From an uncultured Ignavibacteriales bacterium (GTDB lineage Bacteria; Bacteroidota; Ignavibacteria; Ignavibacteriales; Ignavibacteriaceae), in assembly GCA_913053915.1 (NCBI GenBank), contig CAJXGP010000203.1:1-5127 (forward strand): DNA of 5,127 nt, in the 5' to 3' direction. How positions within the stretch are numbered: the first letter of the stretch is position 1; every line of letters begins with the position of its first letter. This document shows, one piece after another, positions 1 to 5,127 of this stretch. The notes beneath the pieces were generated by a model. It saw only the letters and a list, made by a program, of their open reading frames with translations, was not told where the DNA came from and made no database searches. Both the position numbers and the translations under genes were made by a program.

Positions 1-1
1 T

Positions 2-61
2 AATATACCCGATGCTACTTATATAGCAAATAAAAAGAAAGAATTAAAAATAAAAAAATAA
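2..61 (+). CDS. possible 3' end of an unidentified upstream gene (partial)
   Basis: This frame is open from the left edge to a TAA at 59-61 and gives 19 residues ending in a lysine-rich tail (ANKKKELKIKK). The other two plus-strand frames close at once (TAA at 1-3, TAG at 24-26), so if an upstream gene runs into the window on this strand, this is its frame. A basic tail is common at bacterial protein ends, but 19 codons are too few to identify a family. It would lie 71 bases before merA on the same strand, so it could be an upstream member of the same operon. It may equally be non-coding AT-rich DNA. Confidence 0.3.
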   Translation, partial: NIPDATYIANKKKELKIKK

Positions 62-118
62 TCAATTATATTAAAAATATAAAACAAGGTCCACGTTATT
101 GTGGCGCTTGCCATCGTT

Positions 119-122
119 AGGA
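119..122 (+). promoter_or_regulatory. ribosome binding site of merA
   Basis: AGGA lies 10 bases before the ATG at 133. It supports that start, which also leaves the metal-binding motif at the expected distance from the N-terminus. Confidence 0.5.
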
Positions 123-132
123 ATAATTTGGT

Positions 133-1788
133 ATGGAAAAAATTAATTTAAAAATTAAGGGTATGACCTGTGATAGTTGCACCCATCATGTTACAAAAGC
201 GCTTGCTTCGGTTGATGGAGTAAGTGAAGTAAAAATAAATAGTTGGGAAAGTGCCGAAGCCGAAGTAATATTAAACAAAGAAATAGATACGGAAAATCTA
301 ATCACAGCAGTAAAGGAATCCGGTTATAGTGCTGAAATTCAAGAAGAATTTATTGAAAATCAATTATCACAAAATCCATTGGAAAAATCAGATTATAACC
401 TGATAATAATTGGAGGCGGATCGGCTGCCTTTGCAGCGGCTCTTAAAGCAAGCGAACTTGAGAAAACAGTTTTGATGATAAACGACGGGTTGCCAATTGG
501 CGGAACTTGTGTAAATGTAGGCTGCGTTCCTTCAAAAACATTAATAAGAACAGCCGAAGCTTTTTATCATAGTAACCATCCTAATTTTTCGGCAATAAAA
601 CCAGGTGAAAATATAATTGATTTCAAAGATGCCATCAATCAAAAAAACGAATTGGTTGAAAACCTTCGCCGGAAGAAATATATAAATGTTATTAGCGATG
701 ATCCGAACGTTACTGTTGTAAAAGGATGGGCTAAACTTCACGACAAAAATACCGTTGAAATAAACGGCGAATTAAAAAGTGCAAATAAAATTTTAATCGC
801 TACAGGTTCATCTACTTTTATTCCGGATATTCCGGGTTTGAAAGAAACAAAATATTATCTAAACGACACTCTTTATGAATTGGATACATTGCCTGAACAT
901 TTGATTGTAATTGGCGGAAGGTATATTGCATTAGAAAATGCGCAGATGTTTGTCCGTCTTGGTTCAAAAGTCACTCTACTTCAACGATCATCACGAATTC
1001 TTCCGACTGAAATGCCTGATATTACGGATTCGTTAACAGAATATTTAAGAGAAGAAGGTATAAACGTAATAACAGATGTGAAGATCAGTTCCGTATCCGA
1101 TTTGAATGGAAAAGTAAAAGTGATGTTTACCTCACATAACGTGGAAAGTGTTGTCGAAGGTTCTCATTTATTTATTGCTACGGGTAGAAAAGGAAACACA
1201 AAAGATATCGGATTGGAAAATCTTGGGATGAAGTTTTACGGAAATGATTTTATTAAAACCGATAAATATCTGAGAGTAGATTCCTCTAATATTTACGCAG
1301 CCGGGGATGTAACCGGTGAGCACCTATTTGTTTATGTGGCGGCTTACCAAGGTGCTCTTGCAGTAGAAAACGCTTTTTCTGAAAAATTAACAGAAAAAAA
1401 TTATGAGCCTTTGCCTTGGGTTATATTTACGGATCCGCAAATTGCCGGTGTTGGACTTAATGAAAATACCGCTGCACAAACCGGAATAGATTACGATGTT
1501 TCGATATTTCAAGTTGCCGATATTCCAAGAGCTTTAGCCGCAAGAAATACAAAAGGATTTATTAAACTAATAAGAAATAAAGCTGATGATAAATTAATCG
1601 GTGCACGTATTCTTGCCTCGGAAGGATCGGAACTTTTAATGGAAGTTGCACTAGCTATCAAATACGGCATTACGATAAAAGAATTAAGACAGATGTTTCA
1701 TCCGTACCTTACATTATCGGAAGGGATAAAATTAGCGGCAATTACTTTCGATAAAGATGTCGGTAAACTATCTTGCTGTGCAAGTTAA
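133..1788 (+). CDS. merA: mercury(II) reductase with N-terminal HMA domain
   Basis: Cytoplasmic flavoenzyme that reduces Hg(II) to volatile Hg(0) with NADPH, the core step of bacterial mercury detoxification. The 551 residues match a MerA carrying one metal-binding domain. The HMA domain covers about residues 1-70 with GMTCDSC at 10-16 (Cys13, Cys16). The FAD Rossmann motif IGGGSAA is at 93-99. The redox-active site GTCVNVGCVPSK is at 124-135 (Cys126, Cys131). The NAD(P)H-binding motif IGGRYIA is at 260-266, and the second FAD motif (AAGD) is near 389-392. The C-terminal dimerisation region holds PYLTLSEG (Tyr524) and the Hg-delivering pair Cys548-Cys549 in SCCAS. Together, HMA, both cysteine pairs and this Tyr separate MerA from lipoamide dehydrogenase and glutathione reductase. 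Odd point: Arg263 stands at the third position of the GxGxxA nucleotide-binding motif. No merR, merT or merP is in the window. The gene is followed after 81 bases by a methyltransferase on the same strand. Confidence 0.96.
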   Translation: MEKINLKIKGMTCDSCTHHVTKALASVDGVSEVKINSWESAEAEVILNKEIDTENLITAVKESGYSAEIQEEFIENQLSQNPLEKSDYNLIIIGGGSAAFAAALKASELEKTVLMINDGLPIGGTCVNVGCVPSKTLIRTAEAFYHSNHPNFSAIKPGENIIDFKDAINQKNELVENLRRKKYINVISDDPNVTVVKGWAKLHDKNTVEINGELKSANKILIATGSSTFIPDIPGLKETKYYLNDTLYELDTLPEHLIVIGGRYIALENAQMFVRLGSKVTLLQRSSRILPTEMPDITDSLTEYLREEGINVITDVKISSVSDLNGKVKVMFTSHNVESVVEGSHLFIATGRKGNTKDIGLENLGMKFYGNDFIKTDKYLRVDSSNIYAAGDVTGEHLFVYVAAYQGALAVENAFSEKLTEKNYEPLPWVIFTDPQIAGVGLNENTAAQTGIDYDVSIFQVADIPRALAARNTKGFIKLIRNKADDKLIGARILASEGSELLMEVALAIKYGITIKELRQMFHPYLTLSEGIKLAAITFDKDVGKLSCCAS

Positions 1789-1821
1789 TTAATGAATTTT
1801 TGCTTATTATTGCCGGTGTAT

Positions 1822-1836
1822 TGAACATATTGTTCA
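1822..1836. promoter_or_regulatory. 15-bp perfect palindrome, candidate operator
   Basis: TGAACA-TAT-TGTTCA is a perfect 6-3-6 inverted repeat in the 81-base gap between merA and the methyltransferase, 34 bases before the latter's start. The half-site TGAACA/TGTTCA resembles the core of ArsR/SmtB-family metal-sensor operators (TGAAYA...TRTTCA), although those usually have a 2-base centre. A TATTAT at 1805-1810 could be a -10 element just upstream, which would place the palindrome near the transcription start, but no convincing -35 was found. The repeat is seen directly; its role is inferred. Confidence 0.4.
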
Positions 1837-1858
1837 GAATGTTAACCTCAAAAAGATA

Positions 1859-1865
1859 AAGGAAG
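1859..1865 (+). promoter_or_regulatory. ribosome binding site of the methyltransferase
   Basis: AAGGAAG ends four bases before the ATG at 1870. It is a strong purine-rich Shine-Dalgarno sequence that fixes this start. Confidence 0.6.
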
Positions 1866-1869
1866 AACG

Positions 1870-2490
1870 ATGAAATCAAGTAGTAAGCATTGGAATGCAA
1901 TTTTTTCAGGCACGGAAGATTCAAAATTAGGATGGTTTGAAAAGAACGCATCCAAAACACTGGAATTGTTGGATCATATTCCAAAGTGGGAAAATTCTAC
2001 GGTATTCCTCCCGGGAGCAGGAACTTCAGTTTTGATAGAAGAACTTCTAACCAAAGGCGCAACAATAGTTCTTAATGATATCAGTATTGAGGCTCTAAGC
2101 CGAGTCAAGAGCAAGTTGGGTAATAAATACAAAGGAATTAATTGGCTTTGCCAAGACATCGCCCAACCAATCCAAAGTTCAATACCGGATGTTGATATAT
2201 GGATTGATAGGGCGGTTTTACATTTTCTAACCGATGAAAATGATATAAAAGGATATTTCGAGAATGTAAAATCAATATTAAAAGTAGACGGCTACGCCAT
2301 ATTTGCCGAATTTTCTAAAACAGGCGCAACCAAATGTGCAGGCTTAACACTTCATAGATATTCCATTGAAGAAATATCCGGATACTTAGGCTCATCGTTC
2401 AAGATTGTTTCACATTTTGATTACACATATATAAACCCGCTTGGCGATCCACGACCATATATTTATGTTCTTTATAAAAGAGAAAGTTAA
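1870..2490 (+). CDS. class I SAM-dependent methyltransferase, substrate unknown
   Basis: A 206-residue soluble Rossmann-fold methyltransferase with no signal peptide or membrane segment. The N-terminal HWNAIF (7-12) and LGWFE (20-24) signature is followed by the SAM-binding glycine loop LPGAGTS (47-53). The acidic ribose-binding position is in LNDIS (Asp70) and the adenine-pocket Asp in CQDI (Asp96). The block WIDRAVLHFLT (111-121) corresponds to the WHDRAVFHFLT signature of this family, and KCAGLTLHRYS (155-165) to its CSGLPV-RY segment. Motif I has Leu-Pro where many relatives have Asp-Val, probably a subfamily trait. No substrate is established to my knowledge. Lying downstream of merA on the same strand, it may belong to a metal or thiol stress module, but that is inference. 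Its stop codon lies inside the left arm of the inverted repeat at 2487-2504. Confidence 0.85.
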   Translation: MKSSSKHWNAIFSGTEDSKLGWFEKNASKTLELLDHIPKWENSTVFLPGAGTSVLIEELLTKGATIVLNDISIEALSRVKSKLGNKYKGINWLCQDIAQPIQSSIPDVDIWIDRAVLHFLTDENDIKGYFENVKSILKVDGYAIFAEFSKTGATKCAGLTLHRYSIEEISGYLGSSFKIVSHFDYTYINPLGDPRPYIYVLYKRES

Positions 2491-2667
2491 AACGGATGTT
2501 CCAGCACAATATTCCCATAATGTTATATAGCATTAACCGTTAAAGTGGCTTCGGCTTTTTGTATGCAGCCACTAGGAAGAAACTAGTTAAATATCGGTTA
2601 ACTCGTTAAGAACGATTGAGTTATGCAGTCTCAAACAATCACTGAAATTCTGGAACATCTGTTATAA
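2487..2667. repeat. 181-bp palindromic element bounded by 18-bp inverted repeats
   Basis: The left arm TTAAAACGGATGTTCCAG (2487-2504) and the right arm CTGGAACATCTGTTATAA (2650-2667) are reverse complements at 16 of 18 positions, with an unbroken 10-bp inner block. In RNA one mismatch becomes a G-U pair, leaving only A-A. Nested inside are TTAACCGTTA/TATCGGTTAA (2533-2542/2592-2601, 9 of 10) and AGTGGCT/AGCCACT (2544-2550/2567-2573, perfect). The left arm includes the methyltransferase stop codon at 2488-2490. AAAG flanks both ends (2483-2486, 2666-2669), but the right copy overlaps the arm, so it is not a clean target duplication. No ORF longer than 15 codons was found in it on the plus strand. 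It may be a small MITE-like element, an attC-like site or a structured transcript end. Confidence 0.6.
2544..2573 (+). terminator. hairpin downstream of the methyltransferase, possible weak terminator
   Basis: AGTGGCT (2544-2550) pairs perfectly with AGCCACT (2567-2573) around a 16-base loop. A competing small fold uses GC-TTCG-GC at 2549-2556 and runs into TTTTT at 2556-2560, which looks like a degraded TTCG-loop terminator. Neither version is a strong intrinsic terminator, and the 7-bp stem has no T-run after it. Confidence 0.25.
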
Positions 2668-2689
2668 AGAATATTTCCCAGTTACCTTT

Positions 2690-2725
2690 TCTTTTTAAAA
2701 TGACACGACTTATTCCAAATCGTCA
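2690..2725 (-). terminator. imperfect hairpin plus short T-run downstream of the regulator
   Basis: On the minus strand, an imperfect stem (TGACGA at 2725-2720 with TCGTGTCA at 2708-2701, two-base bulge) is followed by TTTT at 2699-2696. It is 47 bases past the regulator stop. The stem is short and GC-poor, so the call is weak. Confidence 0.2.
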
Positions 2726-2736
2726 CCGACATTCGG

Positions 2737-2762
2737 AAAAGTTCTGTTGCGATAACCTTTTT
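2737..2762. terminator. possible bidirectional terminator between convergent genes
   Basis: AAAAGTT (2737-2743) pairs with AACCTTTT (2754-2761) with a one-base bulge around a 10-base loop. The A-run on one side and T-run on the other give a U-rich 3' arm on either strand. It begins 9 bases beyond the regulator stop, a natural site for ending the minus-strand transcript. The stem has only one or two G-C pairs. Confidence 0.3.
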
Positions 2763-2771
2763 AGAAAATAC

Positions 2772-4124
2772 TCATTCGGTAATATTCAATTTCAACATTT
2801 TCCTATACAGCGTAGAAGTATCTATACCCAGTAACTCAGCGGTTTTTTTCCGATTCCAACCGGTTTCTTCAAGAATATTTGAAATATGTAGTCTTTCGTA
2901 ATTTTGAAGAGCGTCATTTAAATTAAGAATGGGTTCATAACTATGATTTTTATCAGGCTGAATATATGGTGGTAGTTGACCCAATTCAATTATCTCACAA
3001 TCACACAACAGTACAGCCCTTTCTATCATATTTTCCAGCTCTCGCAAATTACCTTTCCATTCATAATTCATGAATGCTTTCATTACTTCGTTATCGACAC
3101 CTTTTACATTACGATTAAGCTCTTTGTTATATCTGTCAATAAAAAATTGAACTAATAAAGGGATATCTTCTTTTCTCTCCGATAAATTCGGTAATTTAAT
3201 TTCAACGACATTAATTCGATAATAAAGGTCATCGCGAAAATTTCCTTTTTGCACTTCATCGAGCAAATTTTTATTTGTAGCCGCTATAATACGAACATTT
3301 ATTTTAAAAGTTTTATTTGAGCCCAACGGTTTGATTTCTTTTTCCTGAAGAGCTCTTAATAATTTTACTTGCATGTGTTCGGAGAGATCGCCTATTTCAT
3401 CAAGAAACAATGTGCCTGTATTAGCAAATTTAAAAAGTCCATCATGGTCCGCATTTGCGCCGGTAAATGATCCCCTTTTAAAACCAAAAAATTCAGATTC
3501 ATACAAATTTTCCGGAATTGCTCCGCAATTAACAGGCACAAAAGGATTATTAGAGCGATCGCTGTTTTTATGAATAGCTCTGGCAACTAGTTCTTTCCCC
3601 GTACCGGTGCTCCCCGTAATTAATACATTAGTAGAGGATGCACTTATCCGTGTAATCAATGAAAATACCTCTTTTATAGCAGCACTTTGACCAATCAGGT
3701 TTCCGAAGTTAAATCTTTGGTCAATCTGCTTACGTAAAAATCTGCTTTCTTTTTCTAATCGTTTATTTTTTAGTAAATGTTTAATCCGGATAATTACATC
3801 TTCAAACTCAAGCGGTTTCAATAAATAGTCTGCTGCTCCCTTACGTAATGTTTGGACGGCAGTTTCGACAGAGGCATAGGCGGTAATAATTAAAACGATT
3901 GTTTGCGGGGAGAATTTCAATGAATTTTCCAGTACTTCCATACCGTTTATTTGGGGCATTTTTATATCGCTAATCAGTACATCATAATTTGACTTTTGCA
4001 ATTCTTCGATAGCAGCTTTTCCATCGGCAACCGTCGTACATCTAAAACCTTCGGCTTCTAAAACAAATGACAATGAATCCCGAATGTTTTGTTCATCATC
4101 GGCAATAAGGATATTTTCATTCAT
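2772..4124 (-). CDS. sigma-54-dependent NtrC-family response regulator
   Basis: Cytoplasmic enhancer-binding protein that, once phosphorylated by a sensor kinase, uses ATP to activate RNA polymerase carrying sigma-54. The 450 residues give the complete three-domain layout. The receiver (about 3-115) has acidic Asp9/Asp10, phosphoacceptor Asp53 in ISDIKMP, Thr81 and Lys103. The AAA+ domain (about 142-375) has Walker A GSTGTGKE (171-178), the sigma-54 contact loop as GSFTGA (218-223, a variant of GAFTGA), Walker B TLFLDEIG (238-245), sensor I AATN (281-284), Arg297 and Arg303 in FRDDLYYR, and GNLRELEN (358-365). A Fis-type HTH lies at about 415-446 (RKKTAELLGIDTSTLYRKM). The start is supported by TAGGT 10 bases upstream. 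It follows the aldehyde dehydrogenase after 31 bases on the same strand, probably in one operon. No partner kinase is in the window. Its targets and specific gene name cannot be read from sequence. Confidence 0.95.
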   Translation of the reverse strand: MNENILIADDEQNIRDSLSFVLEAEGFRCTTVADGKAAIEELQKSNYDVLISDIKMPQINGMEVLENSLKFSPQTIVLIITAYASVETAVQTLRKGAADYLLKPLEFEDVIIRIKHLLKNKRLEKESRFLRKQIDQRFNFGNLIGQSAAIKEVFSLITRISASSTNVLITGSTGTGKELVARAIHKNSDRSNNPFVPVNCGAIPENLYESEFFGFKRGSFTGANADHDGLFKFANTGTLFLDEIGDLSEHMQVKLLRALQEKEIKPLGSNKTFKINVRIIAATNKNLLDEVQKGNFRDDLYYRINVVEIKLPNLSERKEDIPLLVQFFIDRYNKELNRNVKGVDNEVMKAFMNYEWKGNLRELENMIERAVLLCDCEIIELGQLPPYIQPDKNHSYEPILNLNDALQNYERLHISNILEETGWNRKKTAELLGIDTSTLYRKMLKLNITE

Positions 4125-4134
4125 ATTGATATAG

Positions 4135-4139
4135 ACCTA
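4135..4139 (-). promoter_or_regulatory. ribosome binding site of the response regulator
   Basis: Read on the minus strand this is TAGGT, 10 bases before the ATG at 4124. It lies in the 31-base gap after the aldehyde dehydrogenase stop. I see no promoter in that gap, which supports cotranscription. Confidence 0.45.
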
Positions 4140-4155
4140 TTACAAATAAGTCGCT

Positions 4156-5127
4156 TTACCCATTCTTAAAAGTATTAATTATCTTTATAATTTCCTTTTC
4201 TGTAATATTGTTTCCGAAAACAGTAGTTTTATTAGATGTACCATCACCTTTCACCGGATAAGAATAATCCTTTTTATCGAATGAAGGATTGCCGGCTCTT
4301 GCTTTCAACCTTTCTTCGATTTCGCGCATAAAACTGCTTTTTGAATTATCGGTAACCGAATGAACCGATACTTTAGAAGAGAATGCGGAAATCGACGTTC
4401 CTTTATTTATAGGATTTGTTTCAAAGGCAAGGCTTTTTACGTTCATCAAATGTTTTGCGGTAACATTATCCGAAATGATGGAACCTCCGATTGTACCCGG
4501 TCCTAAAGTCATCGAAGGAGATAAAGCGGTAGTATATCCCACAGCGCCAACGGAAGCAACAGTATTTACCAAAATTCTAAAGGCAGGCTTTTCCAAGGCG
4601 AATTTCATAATTATATCGGAATCATTCGAGTGAATAACCATAGTATGTCCGATACCACCGAATTGAAGCAAATCTATACACTTACGACAACCTTCCAACC
4701 AACCGTCGACCGTATAAAACGCCAAGATGGGTGAAAGTTTTTCCATAGAAAGCGGATCATTTTTCCCTACCTCGGTACATTCTGCAATGAGTACTTTAGT
4801 TGATTCGGGTACTTGAAAGCCTGCATATCCGGCGATAAAAGCAGCCGGTTGACCAACGATAGCCGGATTTACCCTAAAACCTTTTTGAATAGCCGCTGCT
4901 AATTTTTGTTTTTCTTCGGAATTAACAAAGTAACACCCTCCGGCTTTTGCTTCTTCCATAACTCTTTCTTTTAAAGTTATATCTACAATCATAGACTGCT
5001 CGGAAGAGCAAAGTGTTCCATTGTCGAATGTGGTACCGTAAATTATATCCGCCACTGCTTTTTTATAATCGGCGGTTTTTTCTATAAAAGCAGGCACATT
5101 CCCTGGGCCTACTCCATAGGCAGGTTT
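4156..5127 (-). CDS. CoA-acylating aldehyde dehydrogenase (EutE/PduP/AdhE-type), 5' end outside window
   Basis: Catalyses aldehyde + CoA + NAD+ to acyl-CoA + NADH, reversibly. The 323 visible residues are the C-terminal part. The frame stays open to position 5127 and reads KPAYGVGPGN before the GTG at 5097, so that GTG is internal and the true start lies beyond the window. GVGPGN followed by TFDNGTLCSSEQS (codon for the catalytic Cys at 5008-5010) is the hallmark of acylating dehydrogenases and matches the AdhE N-terminal half (FDNG-C-SEQ). Further downstream come FGGIGHT, SMTLGPGTIGGS and SDNVTAKHLMN, conserved positions of this subgroup. It stops without the iron alcohol dehydrogenase domain of AdhE, so it is a stand-alone enzyme. 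The C-terminus has a Gly/Ser/Thr/Asn-rich stretch and then ITEKEIIKIINTFKNG, a possible amphipathic targeting helix. The response regulator follows 31 bases downstream. eutE, pduP or another name cannot be chosen without the N-terminus and neighbours. Confidence 0.9.
   Translation of the reverse strand, partial: KPAYGVGPGNVPAFIEKTADYKKAVADIIYGTTFDNGTLCSSEQSMIVDITLKERVMEEAKAGGCYFVNSEEKQKLAAAIQKGFRVNPAIVGQPAAFIAGYAGFQVPESTKVLIAECTEVGKNDPLSMEKLSPILAFYTVDGWLEGCRKCIDLLQFGGIGHTMVIHSNDSDIIMKFALEKPAFRILVNTVASVGAVGYTTALSPSMTLGPGTIGGSIISDNVTAKHLMNVKSLAFETNPINKGTSISAFSSKVSVHSVTDNSKSSFMREIEERLKARAGNPSFDKKDYSYPVKGDGTSNKTTVFGNNITEKEIIKIINTFKNG

Noticed and set aside
67..81. Palindrome TATATT-AAA-AATATA upstream of merA as an operator
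   Set aside because: It is symmetric but made only of A and T in an AT-only stretch, where such matches are expected by chance. It shares no half-site with the palindrome at 1822-1836.
91..132. sigma-54 promoter (GTGGCGCTTGCC) or Bacteroidota-type -7 box (AATTTG) upstream of merA
   Set aside because: The GG at 103-104 has no GC at the required 10-base spacing. The TTTG-like string at 127-130 lacks the TA at the right position and is too close to the start codon.
1822..1836. LexA-type SOS box
   Set aside because: The Gram-positive LexA box needs GAAC-N4-GTTC. Here the spacing is five bases (GAACATATTGTTC), and the neighbouring genes are not DNA-repair genes.
2496..2543. 15-codon ORF starting in the left arm of the inverted repeat
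   Set aside because: Very short, no ribosome binding site, and it overlaps the palindromic structure.
2623..2667. 14-codon ORF (MQSQTITEILEHLL) ending in the right arm
   Set aside because: Too short, no ribosome binding site, and it lies within the repeat element. A stop shortly upstream in frame rules out a longer gene remnant.
2508..2680. Direct repeat AATATTCCCA (2508-2517) and AATATTTCCCA (2670-2680)
   Set aside because: Similar but short and imperfect, and placed asymmetrically relative to the inverted repeat (one copy inside, one outside), so it is not a target duplication.
2735..2750. sigma-54 -24/-12 promoter in the convergent region
   Set aside because: GG at 2735-2736 and TTGC at 2747-2750 are spaced two bases too far apart, and no gene starts downstream.
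3373..3586. Overlapping ORFs of about 65 codons within the response regulator
   Set aside because: They are shadows of the AAA+ domain, which is intact and conserved in its own frame. The ORFs opposite merA (541-741 and 1742-1984) and opposite the methyltransferase (1974-2159) are rejected for the same reason.
5095..5097. GTG as start of the aldehyde dehydrogenase
   Set aside because: The frame stays open to the window edge, and the extra residues (KPAYGVGPGN) are conserved family sequence, so the GTG is an internal Val.

Overview
The window is AT-rich, gene-dense bacterial DNA. It holds two gene pairs that point at each other. On the plus strand are a mercuric reductase gene (merA, 133-1788) and a class I SAM-dependent methyltransferase (1870-2490). 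On the minus strand are the 3' part of a CoA-acylating aldehyde dehydrogenase gene (5127 to 4156, its start outside the window) and, 31 bases behind it, a sigma-54-dependent response regulator (4124-2772). The protein style and base composition suggest the Bacteroidota/Ignavibacteriota/Chlorobiota group, but this is an impression: no rRNA or other phylogenetic marker is present. Usable Shine-Dalgarno sequences precede merA, the methyltransferase and the regulator.

Left part (1-1869). Positions 2-61 can be read as the lysine-rich last 19 codons of an unidentified upstream gene. merA follows, with an N-terminal metal-binding (HMA) domain and a complete flavin disulfide reductase core with the C-terminal Cys pair. 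No merR, merT or merP lies in the window. The 81-base gap to the methyltransferase contains a perfect 15-bp palindrome (1822-1836) that resembles an ArsR/SmtB-type operator.

Middle (2487-2771). The convergent intergenic region is not featureless. It is framed by an 18-bp inverted repeat with 16 of 18 positions matching (2487-2504 and 2650-2667), whose left arm contains the methyltransferase stop codon. Further inverted repeats are nested inside. It could be a small palindromic mobile element, an attC-like recombination site or a structured RNA. Weak hairpins between 2690 and 2762 may serve as terminators.

Right part (2772-5127). The aldehyde dehydrogenase converts aldehydes to acyl-CoA. Its C-terminus looks like a flexible linker followed by a short amphipathic helix, the usual layout of a bacterial microcompartment targeting peptide. 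The downstream regulator has receiver, AAA+ and Fis-type HTH domains with all key residues, so the pair may belong to a sigma-54-controlled alcohol/aldehyde or microcompartment locus extending beyond the right edge. The left pair looks like a metal-resistance module. No functional link between the two halves is visible.
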